From Eupeodes corollae (taxonomy: Eukaryota > Arthropoda > Insecta > Diptera > Syrphidae): a stretch of 64,000 nt of DNA. The position numbers were made by a program, and so were the translations under genes. Numbering within the stretch: position 1 is the stretch's first letter; every line of letters starts with the position of its first letter. A model generated the notes under the pieces. That model did not search any database, had not been told where the DNA came from, and saw nothing but the letters and a program-made list of their open reading frames with translations. Positions 13,512 to 23,900 of this stretch are shown here, one piece after another. The stretch covers positions 250,594,572 to 250,658,571 of the forward strand of contig NC_079147.1 of the NCBI RefSeq assembly GCF_945859685.1, read 5' to 3'.

Positions 13512-14337
13512 AGCTTTTGTAGACAACACTCATTTGCAGTCTTTCGATCTTAACTACAATCCAGTGTTTTCCGATCTGCCGATGCGTCTTTTCCAAGGCA
13601 ACCCCAACATTTTGGAGATCTCGATGCAAGGCAACAACTTGCAGACTCTAGATGCAGCACAATTCCCAGTTGACAGGATACAAAGGCTCTACTTGGGCGA
13701 CAACCCTTTACAATGCAATTGCTCACTCCTTTGGCTCTGGAGACTTGTCACGGGCAACTTTGATGAGCCAACTTCTCAGAAACCAGCCAGCAACAGTACT
13801 CATCCATCATCATCATCATCCTCATCATCATCATCAAGCTATCTGAAACTCGACAATGACCGTATAAGCTGTGACACCTGGCAGGACAACATTCGAACGC
13901 GCCGCCTATTGCACTCAATGTCCGAAAGTGAAATCACATGTCCGGCGCACATTGTCACAATAGTTTGTGCAATTCTGACGTGCTTGGTGGTCGTGATGAC
14001 CGGAGCGAGTGTGGTCTTTTATCTGCGATTCGTCAAACGCCGACGGAAACTACTCCAAGATCGTCGGGCCGTCAAGGCAGTGGTAAATGTCCACGATAGA
14101 ATAATGCAACAACACCCCTCGCATCATCACTTCCAATCGCATCCACAGGTGGACAAACTCGAGCTCGAACGATATTTGGCCGCACAAGCAATAGCCAATG
14201 AATATCGTGCCTTAAAGCCCTGGGAATTGCCCGTCAAAGAGGCCCTCGACGAACCCGAGCACTTGTATGAGAAATTCGATCATTACGAATATCCCGATAC
14301 ACACACGATGACAAAACCCCATGTTGTCTATGTATGA
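13512..14337 (+). CDS. Last exon of a leucine-rich-repeat transmembrane protein
   Basis: The acceptor TTTTTAG ends at 13511 and the frame runs as 274 codons, preceded by one base completing a split codon, to TGA at 14335-14337. Residues 8-66 are two to three LRRs (SFDLNYN, ISMQGNN, LYLGDN). A C-terminal LRR cap follows, with NPLQCNCSLLWLW at 64-76 and cysteines 68, 70, 120 and 143. A low-complexity run of 11 serines (99-109) sits inside the cap. Residues about 147-171 are a hydrophobic membrane span followed by a basic stop-transfer cluster (KRRRKL). The roughly 100-residue cytoplasmic tail is rich in His, Tyr and acidic residues and ends in VVYV, which fits a class II PDZ ligand. The architecture is that of fly neuronal or epithelial adhesion LRR receptors (tartan/capricious-like in type), but I cannot name the orthologue. 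The signal peptide and most LRRs must lie in upstream exons. No disabling change is seen. Confidence 0.88.
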
Positions 14338-15859
14338 CTCTTAAAGGATAAGAAAACTCGTTATTGCTTTAATCAAAATTATAAACACTTAGGATAAATA
14401 CAGTTCAAATAAAAAATTAAATATTTTAAAAAATCAAGCAAAAACCACAAAATGAAATAAAATTTAAAACAATAAACAAAAAAATGAAGTGTGAAGGATT
14501 TAACTATATATACAAAAACAAAAAATAAAAAATGAACAAAACATACAAAATTATAGTTATTATAAATCATATGTAACACCAATTAAAAATTTATAAATAA
14601 TTTTAAATTAAAAGTAAAAAAAGAATTAAGAAAAAACGTGGTTTTGTGTATAAATGTGACGAGAATGAAAAGATAAGCTCGAGTGAATGTGGACTATATT
14701 GTTAATTTTTGTACTGCTTAAAAACATAAACAAAATTATATAAAAAAAACAACTACAACAACTACAGGTGTTAACTAACTGTAGATTAAAATTTATTTTA
14801 ATTAATACAACAAAAAAACTTATATATAAATGTAAACATAATTATTATATATATAATAAACTAGCAATACATAAATACATATATATGAATATTTTTTTGC
14901 CAATAATGTAATTTAAAATACAATTTAAAAATTAAAATAATTAACGAACAGCAACAAAATTAAACACTGTAGAATTAACAAAGTAAATTGAAACAAGGGA
15001 TGCGAATACAATATTCGTTAGATTTAAATTTAAATATGAAACTTTAAAAATAATTGAAAAAAATATAAAATTTAAATTTTATTTCAAAATTATGCAGTTT
15101 GAACTTTATTCATAATTACATTGAATTTTAATTTTTGAAATAATTTATTAACAAAAAATTAGTAAAAAAGTTTTGATTAATGATTTCAAAAAATTCCGAA
15201 TTGTTAAGTTTCAAAATTCTAATTTACTTAAATATTTAATTTTTTGATAATTTTGAGATATTAACTGAGCAAACCGTACACCTTAAGATCTTGGACAAAT
15301 TGATTGAATTTCATTTAGTCTATAACAAGGTAAGGAAAGACTTATTAAGTGAATAGTTTCAAACACCAAAAGTAGTCGCTTTTCAAATTAAGATTGAAAT
15401 ATCAACAATTTGAACAGAAACTTGCTTTTAGATAATTTTTTCTTTGTGTTTTCATAAAAATAAACAATTCCTGCTACAAATTATTTTAAGCGAAGTAATT
15501 CGACATGGTTAAAACTTTGCAAGCCGAGTGCAATATAAGATTTTTCACAATTCAAAATATGGTTGAAATGTTCAGAAATATATCCAATCTAACATTTTTC
15601 AAAATTATTTTTTTTTAAATACAAGGAATGTAAAATGGATTTCAGCTGCAGTATTTGTGATATTTTTAGGGAAGAGGGGGGTAGGGCGGAGTACTTAACG
15701 TTTGAATTTCAATAAAACTAACATTTTAGTGTCCTAATTTTGTTTTTATTTCAGTAATCATCCTTGGTTATCAGTCTTACATAACTAATTAAAATTAGAA
15801 ATTATGTAAAATGGAAAATTGACAAAAAGTAGACAAGGTCAGATCTCTTCATCATGCCT
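14338..15859 (+). other. Probable 3' UTR, strongly A-rich on the plus strand
   Basis: After the LRR stop codon the plus strand is dominated by A-rich words with many AATAAA-like hexamers (for example near 14408 and 14472), and no long frame. The real polyadenylation site cannot be chosen from sequence alone. A similar A-rich stretch resumes at 17900-19245, beyond the transposon remains. Confidence 0.5.
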
Positions 15860-16720
15860 CCTCCTTCGGGTAAAACGGGGTACCCTGAGAAGAAAGATGG
15901 GGTTGTAAATAATCCAATTTATTTTTGCTGACAAAATTCGCAAGTAAACGTTGCATCTTCATCTTCATCATCAATACCAGCACAGGCAGCCTAGCCTTCA
16001 TTGGACTACAAATCACAACCATTATGGATGAAACACATACACGCTTCAGCTTCGGCTTCGTCTGCGTTACGTTAGGCCTGCTTCGATGTTGCTTTGAATG
16101 ACATTTCTATTATTTCATCCCTCCAAAGAGCAAATATTTTGTTTGTTGGCATTTTTTTTACAGCTGATGAGCTGTCAGACAAAGCAAATGTTCAGATAAT
16201 TGAACTAGAGCTTCCGTTTGGAGTCAAATTACGTTACATTACGTTCTTTTCCTTACGATTGTCAAACGAAACGTGAGGTCGAAGCTTCATTGTGATAGCA
16301 TGCATTGAATTTCTATGGCTGAACTCATAAACGTCAGGCGAAGCCGAATCTAAAGCGTGTTTGTGTTTCAGCCATTACATTTTTCTCGTTTTTTAACAAC
16401 ACGAGAAGTTTTGCGTGTTGCTGGAAAGTTACTTGCTGAGGAGTGGTTACGGTACATGTTGATTTTTGTGGATTACTTAGTGTCTTGTTCATTTGAGGGT
16501 CATCAAACCAACTAGAACAACCAGGCTTAGGAGATGATATTGTTGTAGTGAAGGTTACAAGAGGAGTGACTTCATGACAGTTTGGTTCTCTTTGAATATT
16601 TGGCTGTGGTCTGTGGCAGTTGTAGCTAAAATCTGGGAACTAAACATAGTTGCAATTAGTCTTTTAATGATATAGCAACTATTTTAGTTCGGGTAAGATA
16701 GGGTACCCCATACCCAGTCA
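15860..16720 (-). pseudogene. DNA-transposase C-terminal remnant (pogo/Tigger-like?), split by a MITE
   Basis: On the minus strand a frame open for about 90 codons (roughly 16636 down to 16378) contains PSHE-type and QPNIQREPNCHEV segments and SWFDDPQMNKTL. After the MITE at 16025-16374, a frame ending at 15919 reads ACAGIDDEDEDATFTCEFC. This resembles the cysteine-pair, PHD-like tail found on some pogo/jerky-type transposases. GGGTA...GGTACCC words occur near both ends (15868-15890 and 16691-16711). The catalytic domain is absent. Transposase origin is likely, but the family assignment is tentative. Confidence 0.4.
16025..16374. mobile_element. MITE with about 50-bp terminal inverted repeats and TTA duplication
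   Basis: The left end TGGATGAAACACATACACGC (16025-16044) is matched in reverse complement by the right end GCGTGTTTGTGTTTCAGCCA (16355-16374). Similarity continues inwards through TTCGGCTTCG/CGAAGCCGAA. Both ends are flanked by TTA (16022-16024 and 16375-16377), a 3-bp target duplication typical of Harbinger-type elements. No protein is encoded. It lies inside the transposase remnant, so it is the younger insertion. Confidence 0.72.
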
Positions 16721-17229
16721 AATAAATAAGTACGCATACAAATAAATAAGTGCATACCTGCATGAGCAGTCTTTGACACACGTGAATAACTTTGTTTGTA
16801 CTTCCCAATGCTGTTCTTTATAGAACAATCACCCCTACTTCTTCTCCCCTACTGAATATTTTTTTTTTTATAGAAAATGGCTTTTTTCTTCTAATTGAAT
16901 GAAATGCAAGAATCTCACAAAAAAAAGGTTTTGAGTTGATGTTTAATACTTTAACACTTAGGTCCAATCTGCCAAAGCTAAAATTTATTAATAAAATAAT
17001 GAATTTGTATCCTAATTCGAAACAATTGTATAGAAATTCAAGTTGTCCAAATATTTGAGAGATTCAATTTTTAACAAAAAAATGTATCTTAGAATTGTTT
17101 TAGAGAAAAGATAAATATTTTTTTCTAATTTTTAAATGGTTCCGCAAAAGTAAGAGATGTCCGAATTGCGGAAACTAATTTTAAATATTTTCAATTGAAT
17201 TAATTTTGTATTTAAATTAATCAACTCCA
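16721..17229. other. Non-coding stretch, nothing recognised
   Basis: AT-rich sequence without a supported frame between two transposon remains. Confidence 0.4.
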
Positions 17230-17745
17230 AAAACTGTCAAAATCTTTTTATCCATTAAAAAAACGTTAACGTCCTTTTCAAAAAAGTACGAACAAATAAC
17301 GCCACCACGCCGGCCCAAAATCCACACCGAACGATTACTTTTTGACGGCAATTTTGCTTGTTAACACAGCCATTCGTCCAAAAATGTGCCTCGTCACTAG
17401 ATATGATTTTCCGGTGGAATTTTGGGTCCTCTTCTAAACGATTCGAAGACCAGTCAGCGAACAAACGCCGTTGTCTATGGTCATGATCTTTGAGCTCCAG
17501 GGTCAGTTAGATCTTCTAGGGGTGTAGGCCCAAGTCCCGACACAAAATTCGCTAAACTGAAACCGGTCTTCTCAAATTTGGCCATCAAACGTTAAAGAGT
17601 AGCAATGATGGGCCACCACGTCTACCGTGAAATGAGCGTAATGCGCGCACATTTGCGTTAACGAACACTCATTTTCAAAATAAGTTTGTATCATTTGAAC
17701 GTGCTGTTCAATCGTGTCAGATGACAGATGTCACGAAAACAAAAT
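17230..17745 (-). pseudogene. Tc1/mariner-type transposase fragment
   Basis: Reading leftwards from about 17745, shifted frames give VQMIQTYFENECSLTQMCA (helix-turn-helix region) and later FADWSSNRLEEDPKFHRKII followed by SSDEAHFWTNGCVNKQNCR. That last block carries the first catalytic aspartate in the S(D/N)EAHF context. Just downstream FWAGVVALF matches the WCGFWAGGV-type segment. The frame is then lost, so the second aspartate and the third acidic residue are absent. It resembles the mariner-like remains at 21565-23900 but is a separate insertion. Confidence 0.78.
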
Positions 17746-20034
17746 GGCCGCCACAGGTGCTAGAATCTACCCGCGCCAAAAAAAACCTTATATAAGCTTC
17801 CTGCTCAGTTATGTATCAAAATATTCTTCAGATAAATGTTTGTGTATGCTTCATAAAGTTATTTTTTGCCTCAAACCCAAATTTCGTTCCCAACAATATT
17901 TTAATTTTAATTTAATTTTTAATTTGAGAAAAAAATGACAATATAAAAAAATCATCAACAAATGACAAGCAACTTGTAAATAAATTAAAATAAAAAAAAG
18001 AAAACAAAACAAATATCCTGTAAATAAATAGTTAGAAACTCTTGAATAAAATCTTAAAATAAAAAATATATTATATATAATACTTTTAAATTCAGATCCT
18101 AACAAAAACAAAAAAAGAATAAATAGGCTAATATTTTGTATTAAAAATAACGTATATAAAGAAAAAACCTTGTTTCGAATTTAATTTTTAACTCATGTAA
18201 ATTTAAAAAAAAGTTTTATAAACATATATTATATATTTCCTAAAAAAAAAAAACAAATATTAAAAAATAAAAACAAAAAAAAACAATTTATAAAGACCAC
18301 TTAAATAGAATTAATTTAATACTTTAAGTATATATTAAATAATATATGAACTTAATTAAAAAATACAATTTATAATTTAATTGGCTAACAACAAAATACA
18401 TATTTTACCTATATTTTCTTTTAATTTTACAAAATTTAAAAACATATAAAGAAAAACAACTATTTTCACTCAAAAGAAAAAATTTAAAGAAAAATATTCT
18501 TGTAGATAAATAAAGTTTTAATATAAACAAAAAAACGAAAAATCATCAATGCCGATTGCTGGTGCCATATTAAAAATTTTAAATAAAAAGAGATAAATAA
18601 AAGAAAACAAACACTTCACCCTTTAAACACACAACTGAAACAAAAATAAACATATTTTTAATGAGGTAAATGCTTAAGCTACCATGAGTAATACCAGCAA
18701 TATATTATTAATACATACAGTTATTTTTGTTGATCGATAAAATTACAATATAAAAATTTAACTCTAAGAAATATGTTTTTTTTCTTTGGTAATTTTTGAT
18801 TTATTTTATGCTCCTCTCTTTATAAAATGAAAATTGATTAAAATCGCCTACGAAAACTGAATATTTTTTAAAAAATTAAAATCAAATAGCACAGAAGGAC
18901 ATCAGACCAACACACTCACACACACATACACAACACAAAAGTAACGGATCCCCATCATTTATAATAAATTTAACCAGGCAACAAAAACAACAAACAAAAT
19001 ATATAATAATAAAACAAGAGGAAAAAAAAAACAGAAAACAAACAGAATTATGAATAAAAATAATACCTTAAAGCATATTTGTATATTTAAAAAATATTAA
19101 AACTGAAAAAAAAAATAAATAAAAAAACATAAATTGTATAATAAAGTATAAAAATGTTATTTCTTATACAAAGACTGAACATGTGCAGAAAATAAAACAA
19201 ACAAAAAAATATTAAAAAATACAAAAAATAAATATAATGACATTTGGTTTTTCATTTATACTTCCATACGACTTGATAGGTAAATTTTATTATACGATAA
19301 CGGTTAATGGAGTAGCAATATGGAGATTGTAAGGTGAGTAAATTGACATTGTGAGGGAGGAGCGGTTGATGATGCGGTTATGGAAATGAGACACAGAAAA
19401 GAATCATTTTGTTTTTTATTTTTCTACTTTGTGAAACCAATGTGGTTGATTGCATTACGTCGAATTGAACATATGGAAAAATAGTGTTAAAAAATTTATA
19501 GGTTTTTATGTTGATTTTGAGCCTCTTTTTCCAATTTGTTGCATGGTTGCGATTCAATTGGTAATGTGTTTATTTTGATGAGTATTTATTTTGCGTATAT
19601 TTATATAATTCAAAATGGACTATTCAATGTAGTCAATATCCTTTTTGGATAAATTAAGCATGAACTTTATGCGGTAAACAATGTAATTTTCACATTCACT
19701 TAGCTCACAGAGGGAGGGGTCAAATTCCTAGGTATTTGGTTTTCTGAAAAGAATTTCTTTGAGTAAAAAATGATTGGAGGAGAACTCTTGCTTCTCGGAA
19801 ACACAATATATCAGGATAGGCATCATTATGTAGACAATTTGTTAACCGAACTTTTGTAGATAGATAGATAAATATGTTTATTCAATAATTTTAAGGTTCT
19901 TGTTACATACATCTTTTGGTTTAAGGAATTTATAATAAGGCATGACAAAAATGTCGTATTCAATTGTTCTTAAACTGAAGATCCGTTTAATTTTACGGAA
20001 GATCGGATTTTGTGAATCGTATTCCTAAAGATGG
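17746..20034. other. A-rich non-coding stretch
   Basis: From about 17900 to 19245 the plus strand is extremely A-rich, much like the sequence after the LRR stop codon, with no coding frame. It may be the distal part of a long 3' UTR or neutral intergenic sequence. Near 19858-19890 a GATA run plus ATAAATATGTTTATTCAATAA resembles a LINE 3' tail in reverse, but this is weak. Confidence 0.35.
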
Positions 20035-20411
20035 AGCACCAAGAGACTGAGATGCAATTCGAAAACAGAGAAGATGACGTTGTGGTGAAAGAAACCGAAT
20101 CCAGGGTAAATAAAACTAAATCAAAAAACCAAATTTAATTGAGAAAGGAACATATTCCTGCGTACGTCAAGAAAAACTTCATATTTTCGGGATCGGCTGA
20201 GCTGCCAGAATTAGTAAAGGCCCTTAATACCCCATCGGAATGTTTTAAATTCCTGTTTACTAATGAGATAATGGGTCAAATAACTGACGAATCAAATAAA
20301 AAAGCATATCAGGATAATATAAACAATGTGGTCAGCATCATAAAAGATGAAATAGAGCAATTCATCGGAATGGTACGTCCTGTTGCCGACTTCAAGGCAT
20401 TACTGGAATAA
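20035..20411 (+). pseudogene. piggyBac-like transposase N-terminal fragment
   Basis: An acidic leader (about 20035-20105) is followed by a frame at 20139-20411. It contains KKNFIFSGSAELPE and CFKFLFTNEIMGQITDESNKKA, the pattern seen at the start of the piggyBac (DDE_Tnp_1_7) domain, where an F(F/L)..LFTDE segment precedes (V/I)..(E/Q)TN. The leader and this block are in different frames, and the catalytic aspartates further on are not visible. It is a broken, partial copy. The family call is from pattern only. Confidence 0.55.
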
Positions 20412-21564
20412 AACTCTAGGACAATACAATGACGTGCAATAGATTTGAAAAAAATTAAATCTTCAGCCGTTTCAACGCCAATGATAATTACATTCCGCTT
20501 GGTCAAGAAGACAAGACAAATTTTTCAAGATAAGCAGCAACATTAATTTCACGATTTCAAACTTGAAATAGCCTAGCATTTATGCAAAGCTGCAAAAAAA
20601 AAACACTAAAATTCCGTGGACGACTCCGAAGTGTATCTCGACTTAGATCTCCTGCAACTACAACTTGTTTTGCCACCGATCCTAAAATCGGGCCGGATCA
20701 CCTACACGAACAACACCAAAGAGAAAGCGTTCTGAAAGGAATCAAGACTATCCTCTACTTTCAATTTGTTTCGGCAAAGTGGGTCATTTCTCACAAACAA
20801 ACAAACCAAAAAATAAATAAATTTGCCAAAACGATTGATCTTACCGCTCTTTTACTTATTGATCGGAATGTAAAGCTCATGTATGTATGTTATGAAAACA
20901 GAAAACAGGAGTTCAAATTGACGATGATTAGCTTTATTTGACTCAATACATTTTTATTATTTGTATTCGTATCGGTAATATTCCATCATTGCCTTGCAAC
21001 AACTCCTCTAAGTATAGGATTATGTACTACTTTATGGTACCACAATCTTTCGTTGTAACATATGAGCCCATAGTACGTTTGACGAGACAGCATTGCCTTC
21101 AGCCCCATACTGTACCGGATGTCGCAATGCTACTATTTTTTCCCGCGATAATTTATGGCGTAATAATCGATACCCTTTTTGGAAAGTTCTAACTCCAATG
21201 CAAGCATATGGGACATAACATTAATGTATAGAATAGGAGCGTAGTACATGCCGCCAGTCAGTATGGGCCTGACTCCAATACTGGCACTGGCGTATCGGCT
21301 ATAACTATTGTGACGTAACTATTCTCAGTATGGCCAACTATGCTAACAACTTTTTATCTAATAGAAATCTTCTAAGCCATACAGTATTGCGTTCACACCT
21401 ATACTGAGGTTGTAATATTCGCAATGCAAATGAAATCCCTTAATTGTTACTTGTGTTCGTATAAACATTTCCTTTTTCTTGACGAATGTTGGTTCTTAAG
21501 TGCAAAAGAGTTGAAGGTCTATCTGCATAAACAAGGTCTTTGCGTAGCCTTACAAAAAAAAGTC
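20412..21564. other. Unassigned stretch after the piggyBac-like fragment
   Basis: A 119-codon frame (20582-20941) and an 84-codon frame (20938-21192) exist, but neither shows a recognisable domain. Either could be decayed transposon or chance. Confidence 0.3.
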
Positions 21565-21834
21565 AATCGGTGTCATACCTTGGTGGCCAGTTGATATCGT
21601 CATGACGACAAATTACCCGGCCAGGAAATTTTATTCTGCAATAAAGCCATATTCACTCTAGTTGTGCGGCATGTGGCACCGTCTTTTTGAAACCACATAT
21701 TCTCCAAGTCAAATTCGACATAGACAAAAACATAACGCTCCGCATTGACGGTGGAAGTCGTTTCCTAGTCGTTTTCGAAGAAGTTAAGTTCAATCCCACT
21801 TCCCGACCAAAAGGTGCAACAAACACTGAATTTT

Positions 21835-22905
21835 TAACGTTTCACAGGAAGTTATTGTAATAGGTCCGCATTGTCAAATTGAAAAATTTGACATTTCTCG
21901 ACATTTAAAGGTCCCTAGAGTCGAAATAAAAGACTTTTAGAAAGACGTCTGTTCGTGCCTGTGTACGTACGTTCGTACGTCTGTACGTCCGTACGTTGGC
22001 GAATTTTTTTTTTGGGCGTCCATAGCTCAAGAACAGAGAAGGATATTGACTTCAAATAAATTTTGTTATACAAAGGAAGAAAGATGCAGAAAGGGCTCTC
22101 GCGTCTAAGCCTAAATATCTCACGAACCAATGAAGCTCAAGCTTGAGACTTAAATTAAATTGTATATTATATATAGTAACGTGATACCAAAGAAGTGTAT
22201 TTCCTGAAAAAAATAATCCAACTAACGGTTTTTTATAAATCAAAAAAAAAAACTGAAAAAAAATTGTTACCGCAAAAATATTACGTATTCAAAATGATTT
22301 CACTTCCGAAACAATTTTTTACAACGAAAAATAACGTTTTTAAAATCATCGTAAATATAAAAACCTAAAAAAACAGTACTCAAAGTTGGCAAAAACCTAA
22401 AAAAACAGTACTCAAAGTTGGCAAAAATTTGAGATTATGGCTTCCAACGAATTTTATCTTATAGGAAATATTGTTTTCAACATTCCGAAAAATTTTGAGA
22501 AAAATCGAATTTACAGTTTAAAAACTTTAAATAAAAACTTAAAAGAAAATTTAACAAAACTTGGCAAAAATTTACTTTCGACTCTAAAAGCTTTTCAAAA
22601 ATTTGGTAAAAATTGATGTTCGGTTCTTTATATTCTCAAATTAATTTTATTTATCCAATTCGTAAAAATTTAAGAAATGCTACTTAAATTATTAAAAAAT
22701 TGTTTTTGACTACAAATCTATTTAACAAAACTAAATTTTGAAACAAAACTATATATGAAAAATATTGTTGGTAATTTTAAAATTTTTAAGAATAATGCTA
22801 CTAACAACTTTTTTAACCCAACACGAAAACCTACTAACCTTTAAGCAAGACAAATCGACAGACGGGATGGGAAGTTATCAGTGTTAGTCGCATCCTAGCT
22901 TCTTT
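21835..22905 (+). repeat. Family R repeat, copy 3, inside a mariner transposase
   Basis: The left terminus lies at about 21835-21860, with GGAAGTTATTGTAATAGGTC. The conserved GGTCCCTAGAGTCGAAATAAA block (near 21910) follows, then a GTACGT-rich patch (21960-21995), degenerate monomers, and the right signature GACAGACGGGATGGGAAGTT (22858-22877) with GTCGCATCCTAGCTTC. T runs flank both ends (GAATTTTTAACG left, TTCTTTTTGTGG right), possibly a target duplication. The host gene on either side defines the element limits to within about ten bases. Confidence 0.85.
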
Positions 22906-23455
22906 TTGTGGATGTAATAGCCTCTTTTCAATTAATTGAGGATTCTCAGAACCCAAATGCGACGATTTTGTGTATAAGCATCACCACCGAGTGAAAAATG
23001 TGTTTCGTCGCTTAGCTGAAGAATATTTTGTTTGAAAAATCGCCGTCCACCGCCTGTTTTTCAAGCACCTCTTCGACGTATCCACGACGCACGTTATGAA
23101 TGGTCAGCTGGCTTCAGTTGTTCTGTGAGCTGGACTACATATGGGTGTAGGTGTAGAATGAAATGCAAAATACTCCATAATGTGCCGTAAGACAGTCCTA
23201 ATTCCTGAGAACGACTAGAAATCGGCAAATTCGAGTCTTCGGAAACACTTTCAATTACAGAGCGATATGTTCAGGCTAACAAGCGATGATGCAAAGGCCT
23301 TACAATATCCGTAACCAATCCAGTGTCTTCAGATTTCTTCACAATTTGTCCAATTGCTTGCGCAGTTGTGTAAAAGATAATTTGCACGATATGTGGCTGT
23401 GGCAGAAACACCTTTTTTGTTGTAGGTTTTAACAATTTGTATGCGATATTTTGTG

Positions 23456-23749
23456 CGTAGTACCCGTGGCATGATGGTTAGTGCGTTGGACTGTCATGCA
23501 AGGGGTCTTGGGTTCAATCCTTGCCTGTGCCACCTTCATTTAAAAAAAAAAAAAAAAATAATTTCCTTCAAGAGTAATTCTTGTCATGAAAAAGTGCTTT
23601 CTCAAACTAGCCGTTCGGATTCGGCCTAAAATTGTAGGTCCCTTCCATTCCTGACAACAGTACTCGCACACAGGAATGGTCGAGAGTTGTAAGTCACTAG
23701 GCCCTGGTTCACAACGGACTGTTGCGCCACCCCATTTGATTTTTTTTTG
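23456..23749 (+). mobile_element. tRNA-derived SINE, full length
   Basis: The head has A-box TGGCATGATGG (23467-23477) and B-box GGTTCAATCC (23511-23520), an internal Pol III promoter. Acceptor-like ends GTGGCA and TGCCAC can pair, and CTGTCAT at the anticodon position suggests a tRNA-Asp-like origin. The body contains CCGTTCGGATTCGGCC and CACACAGGAATGG. The tail GGCCCTGGTTCACAACGGAC and TGTTGCGCCACC matches the 3' end of the RTE-like LINE. The insertion is flanked by a 14-bp duplication, ATGCGATATTTTGT (23441-23454 and 23750-23763). An A run after the head (23540-23558) is internal. Confidence 0.88.
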
Positions 23750-23900
23750 ATGCGATATTTTGTAGTTAAGCGATCCATTTTCGTAAATGTCAGACTTTCA
23801 CTAAAACAAAAAATTGGTTCAATAACTTTGTTTGACATATTTCGAATTCGAGCCCTATTCTTTTTAAACCGCAAAATGGATAAACCGTTATTTTAATCTA

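Larger units (their letters stand above)
21565..23900 (-). pseudogene. Mariner-like transposase, interrupted by a family R element and a SINE
   Basis: Read leftwards: a leader with a possible start near 23881 (MDKP); helix-turn-helix part AIGQIVKKSEDTGLVTDIV (near 23355) and SQELGLSYGTLW; the first catalytic aspartate block QLSDETHFSLGGD (near 23010); and ENPQLIEKRLLHPQ just right of 22905. A family R element (about 21835-22905) then interrupts the gene. The reading resumes at SVCCTFWSG, then ELNFFEND, TVNAERY and the second aspartate block ENMWFQKDGATC, ending near 21570. Stops and frameshifts are present, and the third acidic residue lies beyond the preserved part. A SINE (23456-23749) sits in the leader. 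The two halves join naturally, so this was one gene before the insertions. Confidence 0.82.

Noticed and set aside
16160..16190. CTGATGAG inside the MITE as a hammerhead core
   Set aside because: No GAAA element follows at a suitable distance; the word is a chance match.
23466..23533. A genuine tRNA gene
   Set aside because: The A and B boxes are good, but the same head recurs at several places with a shared non-tRNA body and a target duplication, so it is a SINE.
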